Shown here piece by piece: positions 59,554 through 64,000 of a stretch of 64,000 nt of DNA. The notes under the pieces are model-generated. The model searched no databases, was not told where the DNA came from, and was given only the letters and a program-made list of their open reading frames with translations. The DNA is from Mixophyes australis (Eukaryota > Chordata > Amphibia > Anura > Limnodynastidae), in contig JAVHZZ010000006.1 of NCBI GenBank assembly GCA_036250195.1, positions 186,991,850-187,055,849 on the forward strand, read 5' to 3'. Within the stretch, counting starts at the first letter, position 1; the number at the start of each line of letters is the position of its first letter. Made by a program: the position numbers and the translations under genes.

Positions 59554-59859
59554 AAAGTGTGCATGTCCTTTGTAAGATCCAACATATGGGTGGGATGGCC
59601 CAAGGACAACTCCATCTTGCACCATTAATCTTTCCTGGCACTGATGTGTGTTTCTGCCATTACTCTAACAAGCCCATTGTTAGCTTGTTTAGGGAGGTCC
59701 TAGCAGTTATTAAACTGTATTTTTCTGAATTTGCACTAATAAGTGTAGGGTCTAATATACACCCAAAGACGAGTGCTCCATTGCTAACAGTCAATGATGA
59801 AGAGGAAGACAAGCAGGCTTGTCTGTAGAATTTGCAGGCAAATTCAACAGTGTTACATT

Positions 59860-60640
59860 GAATAAATAGACACATAGTGGTAGAAGGAGAAGAGGGAGAC
59901 AGAAAATTAATCATCTTCCTTTTACTCAAGACTGTCAATGGTGTTATAGTAACTTAGTAGGCTGTGGATCAGCCTGCGAAAGTCCCAGATAATCATCTCC
60001 TCCCTTTTCAAGATGAGGCGATTCCTGGCAAGCCAATAGCGTCCTTAAAGCAGTTCATTAGGCTCCAGGCCTCCTGGATTGTCCCAATGATGTGGGTCTC
60101 AGGAAATAATACATAAAATATTGAATGGTATGAAAGGCAAGTTCTGGGTACACTGTCCTTATGTTCATGTTTCAAGGCATCCAACAGTGCCTGTGCAGTG
60201 GGGCAGTCCCAAAATAAACGCTGTGCTGTTTCCTTTCTGGTGATACAGAAGAGGCAATGGACATATCGGCACAGGTTCCAGGAGTGCATGAATGTCCTGA
60301 GAGGCAGACATCCCTGGATAGCCATCAATGCAATGTCTTTGTGTCTAGTAGTCAGCCTCTTAGAGGCCACATTCTCCCACATGTGTTTTGTTGTGTTTGT
60401 AATCAGCACTTTACATGAAAGGTACCTAACTAGATTATAAGTTTGTGGGAATTGGGGCTGATTTGAAGCTCACTGATGAACTGGCTTTTTGCTATGAATT
60501 TCAATGGCTCTTTTTAGTGCATTGTCTGGCACCCTGGATTGGTGTGTGTCCAATAAAAGCACGCATCCCAGGGGGGTCAGCGCTCATTGCCATGTCTCAG
60601 CTGTAGAATTACCTCACTTATCCTAGAAACAGGTTGAGCG
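59860..60640 (-). pseudogene. Tx1-like LINE ORF2 C-terminal fragment, nested in copy B
   Basis: The minus-strand frame 60409-60008 reads MWENVASKRLTTRHKDIALM, LPLRTFMHSWNLCRY, C-x2-C (VHCLFCITRKETAQ) and RLFWDCPTAQALLDALK. The C-x2-C...E..xxLFW.CP pattern is the C-terminal zinc-finger-like region of L1/Tx1-clade ORF2 proteins. Upstream (60640-60440) the reading continues with shifts (LDTHQSRVPDNALKRAIEIH). 5'-truncated, as usual for LINEs. Exact borders not determined. Confidence 0.75.
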
Positions 60641-61097
60641 ATCCAATGAACCATAACGGTTTTCATGATCCAAGGACAATTCCATCTTGTCCCACTTTTC
60701 TTTTCTGCCACTGCTGTGTGTCAATGGTTCCTAGATGTGGTAGGAACTGCTGTGTGTTTGAGTCATTGCTCTGTCACTTACCATACAGCCAGATCGCTGC
60801 AGTATTTGGCTGAAAGTGTATGAAAAGCATATTGTGACCTGTGAGATGGTAAAAATTTAATGGAAATCACTGGAAATTAGTGTTAGTGAGGTTAATAGTA
60901 ATTAAGGTACAAAATAATAAAGAAATTATGTGATTTTACCCCAAAAAATGAAATTTAATAAAAAATAGCTAAACAAAACAAAAACACGCAAGGGCAGTTT
61001 TGGCAAAACCAAAACCCACAGCTAATCCAGATCCAAAAACAAAGCCAAAACACGGGGGTCAGTGAGCATCTCTAGTTTGAAGGGCTGCGGTCGTGCA

Positions 61098-61214
61098 TCA
61101 TCATCATCATTTATTTATATAGCGCCACTAATTCCGCAGTGCTGTACAGAGAACTCACTCACATCAGTCCCTGCCCCATTGGGGCTTACAGTCTAAATTC
61201 CCTAACATACACAG

Positions 61215-61247
<33 letters not shown>

Positions 61248-61310
61248 GACAGACACAGACACAAACTAGGGTCAATTTTGTTAGCAGCCAATTATCCTAC
61301 CAGTATGTTT
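61098..61310. repeat. Dispersed repeat copy (cagtgctgtacagagaactc) with CA/GACA tract
   Basis: ATC microsatellite, 'tttatttatatagcgccactaattccgcag', 'ctgtacagagaactcactcacatcagtccctgccccattgg', then (CA)n and (GACA)n. 'gcatctctagtttgaagggctgcggtcgtgcag' before it (61066-61098) is repeated right after it (about 61314-61344). This is a direct duplication of ~33 bp around the insertion that includes the end of hAT copy B. Confidence 0.75.
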
Positions 61311-61344
61311 TTGCATCTCTAGTTTGAAGGGCTGCGGTCGTGCA

Positions 61345-62040
61345 GCAGATTACTGCGGGTGGGGCATTCTGGGAGGAGAAAAGGGAATATGAATAATATA
61401 AGTAATTGAAGGGTTAAAAGGAACGATACTGAAGGGTGGGGGGGGGAACAAATGAAACAAGAGAAAATGATGGCAAAAAGAAATAAGAGATAAGAGGAAA
61501 AGAAATGAAGACGAACAAGGAATAGAAGAGAAAAGCAAAAAGCAGCTCAAAGCACACAAGTAATAATAAAAGAAATATCACAGCACATAATCTTAGCCCT
61601 GGTATTTCCTGAGGTAAGAGAAGGAGACTTCCTGTTCTTGTTTTACCACACCCCTTGGAGCCTATTGGGTAATTAAAAGCAAGCCAAGGAAAACTCTAAC
61701 ACCTGAAGGTAAATTAAATGTAAGCCTAGAAGCCTGGCGATTAAGTGCATTCACCCCTATGCAGGTCTTTATTTATCATTCTAATCAGTGGTTGAGGTGG
61801 AAAGTAAAAAAGTGTTGATTTGGAAATTTAGAATCTGTGATATGGATAATGTAAGTGAATTTAAAAGTTTTACAATGAAGGTGATTTTTATTGATGAAAG
61901 CCAACTGAATACAATGAAACAACCATAATCAACTCATATTACAACAAATGTCCACTTATTTACTAATTGGATACCTCTTTAAAAATATCAATAACAATAT
62001 TAAAAAAAACAAACAAAAAAAAAAAACACACACACACACA
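61345..62040. other. Purine-rich and AT-rich spacer with a (CA)n/A-rich tract
   Basis: GA-rich stretch at 61376-61560 (the minus-strand frame there is low-complexity Ser/Phe/Leu). (CAAA)/(CA)n at about 62008-62043 borders the LINE. No gene. Confidence 0.5.
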
Positions 62041-62044
62041 CACC

Positions 62045-62262
62045 AAAACAACCTGTAACTTAAGAGTCCATAGCTGTTGAGGGAACCAATGTCCAGAAAG
62101 ATGGTCCTATTTGCCGTTCTCTCTGAGCTTCCCTTAACTGCCCTATTATAGATAAGCATGTCTCCTGTAAAAAGAACACATCTGCATCCAAATACTTCAG
62201 ATGGTCATAGACTTCATGCCTAGTTTGTCTGACCTTAATGCTATTCACATTACTAGAGATCT
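62045..62262 (-). pseudogene. Tx1-like LINE ORF2, start of the endonuclease domain
   Basis: The minus-strand reading from about 62255 gives NVNSIKVRQTRHEVYDHLKY, LDADVFFLQETCLS and more, the opening of an apurinic/apyrimidinic endonuclease domain (N-x-NS..., LQET with the metal-binding Glu). It breaks off at about 62045 near a CA tract, so most of ORF2 is missing. Lies downstream of ORF1 (62893-63729) on the same strand, as in a two-ORF LINE. Confidence 0.85.
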
Positions 62263-62892
62263 GCTAAAGAAAAATCTGCCATTATAGCAAGAGACAAATA
62301 GAGCAGCAAAAAAATGAGTCTCATCACTATAAGTCAGAGTCAGAGCCACCTTGCCGACCTCTCATTTCCATATTGGACTCTACTTGCCTCTTCTCAGGAA
62401 CAGACCTTCTTTTAGTTGGTGGGTCATCTTCTGACTCTACAGCCACTCTTTTCAACGTCTGCTCCAATTCTAATGCATCCAACCAACAGGCATCACTATC
62501 CGACACAGATAACAGCTTATATCTATTGGACGCAACTGTTACTTCTACATCTGCTCTTCCCTAAATCTTTTCCTTTTTCCCTGGTTTTTGAACAGGACTC
62601 AATTCACCTTCAGGCTTACGAGAGGATTTATCTTTTTTCCTTTTCCTATTCCCTACACCCTTACTCTCTTCACAAACAGACACTGTTGTAGAAGAAGATG
62701 GTTCAACTGGCTGTTGATCAACCTGCAGAACCATTTCTGTTGGTTGTTGGCCACTTTCTGGTTTGTGACGCTCTTGTATGTATCAGCCATCTCCCACTGA
62801 ACTTCCTGCTGTGTTAGTATTGACACTGACATTAATGCCTCCTCTTCCAAAGCCTCTTGTTCTACCACCAAACCCTCATCTGGAGAATCCTT

Positions 62893-63729
62893 TCAAATGT
62901 TATGCCAGGCATCTGGACAATCCTTATGAGGGTGGCCAATTCTTCCACATAAATTGCATCTAACATTCACACAGGTAGCACTAACATGGCCAACCTCACT
63001 GCACAGATTACACTTAAGTATTGTGCGAACATTGGCCACATGACCAGATTTCCCACATTTAAAACATGTCCTGGGCTGAACCGCATAAAAACATACCCCT
63101 GTCTCACGTCCAATAAAGAAAGAATTTGGCAGATGGTGGGTTACATGGTTATACTGCCTCAGTTTTACTGAAACCCTCCAACCACCAGTCCAGACACCAT
63201 CAGTATCTTTATTCTTTGTCAGGTCTGACACTAGATCACAATGCCTCCTAAGCCAGATCACAATGTCCTGGGTAGGCACTGCTTCATTCCAAAAAAATAT
63301 TTTTACATTGACTGTGTCTGGCTTGGAGATTGGAATATAACTAAACTTATTCAAACCTTCTGCATCCCTAAACTTGCTGAACTTTGCCCAGAATCTATCC
63401 AGATCAGACATAAGTTTAAAACTCACATCATACCCCTGTCTATCATGTAGGTTTATTACTGCCAATATATTTACTGGTACAAAGCCCATTTGGTAACACA
63501 ATAACTCTCGTATGACATATCTTCTGTCTGGCAACTCATCTCTGTTACCTTTGTTCCTGAATCGGACCACATTCCTCCTCCTAAAAGCCTGACATGTATA
63601 GTTCGTATTAGAACTAAATGATGGTGCCTCGTGGCTCCACGCATTCCTAGGAGGAACCTGACCAGATCCACTATTTGTAATTATTTCCTTGTATACTATT
63701 CTGTGTATGATCCAGTGCAGATTGACCAT
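62893..63729 (-). CDS. Tx1-like LINE ORF1 protein (zinc-knuckle nucleic-acid-binding), probably decayed
   Basis: 278 codons on the minus strand. The N-terminal half has RRRNVVRFRNKGNRDELPDR and FSYIPISKPDTVNVKIFFW, an RNA-binding-like region; the C-terminal part has three CCHC-type knuckles in series: CFKCGKSGHVANVRTILKC, CNLCSEVGHVSATC and CNLCGRIGHPHKDCPDAW. In the first the final Cys spacing is stretched. This layout is known for ORF1 of Tx1-type LINEs of Xenopus and fish; a retroviral or LTR gag is less likely because an APE-type ORF2 follows on the same strand. The true start lies further upstream: an acidic N-terminus (about 63990-63815) is visible but separated by a stop and a frame change. 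The C-terminal tail (about 62890-62690) is also broken. Confidence 0.82.
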   Translation of the reverse strand: MVNLHWIIHRIVYKEIITNSGSGQVPPRNAWSHEAPSFSSNTNYTCQAFRRRNVVRFRNKGNRDELPDRRYVIRELLCYQMGFVPVNILAVINLHDRQGYDVSFKLMSDLDRFWAKFSKFRDAEGLNKFSYIPISKPDTVNVKIFFWNEAVPTQDIVIWLRRHCDLVSDLTKNKDTDGVWTGGWRVSVKLRQYNHVTHHLPNSFFIGRETGVCFYAVQPRTCFKCGKSGHVANVRTILKCNLCSEVGHVSATCVNVRCNLCGRIGHPHKDCPDAWHNI

Positions 63730-63995
63730 TTACTGTTGTGGGTATATCTGCTGATACCTGAGACTGTCCCACTCCAGATAAAGGGGGGAAATCTAGTGTT
63801 GTGTATTCTCTACTGAGACTTCCATCTCATCTATCTCAGTATTCTGATCCCCTGATTGCTCCACTGATTGTTCTATTTTTGTGGAGGTTTCAACATCCCA
63901 TATTGATTGTAAACCTTCCTCACCTTCATTTACTATCACCTCTTGTAAATTACCATCTGTGTAATCTCATCGTTAGCAACACCATTATTGTCCAT
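63730..63995 (-). pseudogene. Acidic N-terminal part of Tx1-like ORF1, disrupted
   Basis: The minus-strand reading from about 63995 shows MDNNGVANDEI, then, after a shift, NEGEEGLQSIWDVET and DQNTEIDEMEVSVENTQH followed by a stop at about 63817. It runs into the 278-codon frame, so ORF1 of this copy is interrupted. Confidence 0.6.
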
Positions 63996-64000
63996 AATAT

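Larger units (their letters stand above)
58595..61074 (+). mobile_element. hAT copy B: internally deleted ZBED-like element, 8-bp TSD
   Basis: Ends tagagatgggcgggctc and tcagtgagcatctcta. Exact 8-bp duplications gtttgaag at 58587-58594 and 61075-61082. Plus orientation. The 5' part has a 43-bp direct repeat (tttttctgaatttgcactac...; 58848, 58937 and a third copy at 59729) and then jumps directly to the hATC end of the transposase. A minus-strand LINE piece is nested at about 59860-60640. The 'ccaaggacaa.tccatcttg' block occurs on both sides of the LINE piece (about 59597 and 60670). Confidence 0.92.

Noticed and set aside
62893..63729. CCHC-knuckle protein as a possible retroviral gag
   Set aside because: An apurinic-endonuclease-type ORF2 start follows on the same strand and no LTR, protease or primer site is seen; a Tx1-like LINE ORF1 fits better.
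55502..64000. Search for the next receptor exons (TM5 end, TM6, TM7)
   Set aside because: No segment with acceptor, donor and the expected LLIPLFG or LGSFQG-type text was found; they must lie beyond the window.

Overview
The window looks like vertebrate, most probably amphibian (anuran), nuclear DNA. It carries exons of a class B1 (secretin-family) G-protein-coupled receptor with GT/AG introns, buried in AT-rich sequence full of hAT, Tc1, L1, Tx1-type LINE, LTR-like and foldback elements. The organism call is an inference from this repeat mix and intron size; nothing in the sequence names a species.

Host gene: five consecutive plus-strand exons (11118-11215, 19383-19515, 19622-19775, 21311-21371, 55435-55501; 98, 133, 154, 61 and 67 nt) join in phase. 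They encode TM1 to the start of TM5 of one receptor, closest by eye to the GHRH receptor group. The extracellular-domain exons and the exons after TM5 are not in the window. The last intron seen is 34 kb and holds most of the mobile DNA.

Layout: 1-11 kb holds a 33-bp minisatellite, two opposed copies of a ~690-bp repeat, two short hAT MITEs with exact 8-bp target duplications and a minus-strand deletion derivative of a ZBED-like hAT (copy D). 11-21.4 kb holds four receptor exons with foldback, minisatellite and LTR-like repeats between them. 24.9-29.8 kb is a second hAT copy (C) whose coding core is inverted relative to its ends; it also carries a solo LTR and another repeat. 35.15-45.80 kb is a full-length hAT (copy A, 10.65 kb) with matching ends, an exact 8-bp target duplication, an 899-codon transposase frame and a 4.4-kb tandem satellite with higher-order structure in its 3' region. 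45.8-55.4 kb holds the LTR-like host of copy A, a 1.9-kb non-autonomous hAT, an L1 relic and two Tc1 relics. 55.5-64 kb holds foldback MITEs, a fourth hAT copy (B, deletion derivative) and two minus-strand Tx1-like LINE pieces.

The most unusual item is copy A. It is an apparently young hAT transposon that contains a family of GC-rich KpnI-site hairpins, followed by about 56 copies of a 77/79-bp monomer that seems derived from the hairpin unit, part of it arranged as two ~1563-bp, 20-monomer higher-order units. Copies A and B also share a 3' hairpin with a paired (compensatory) change.
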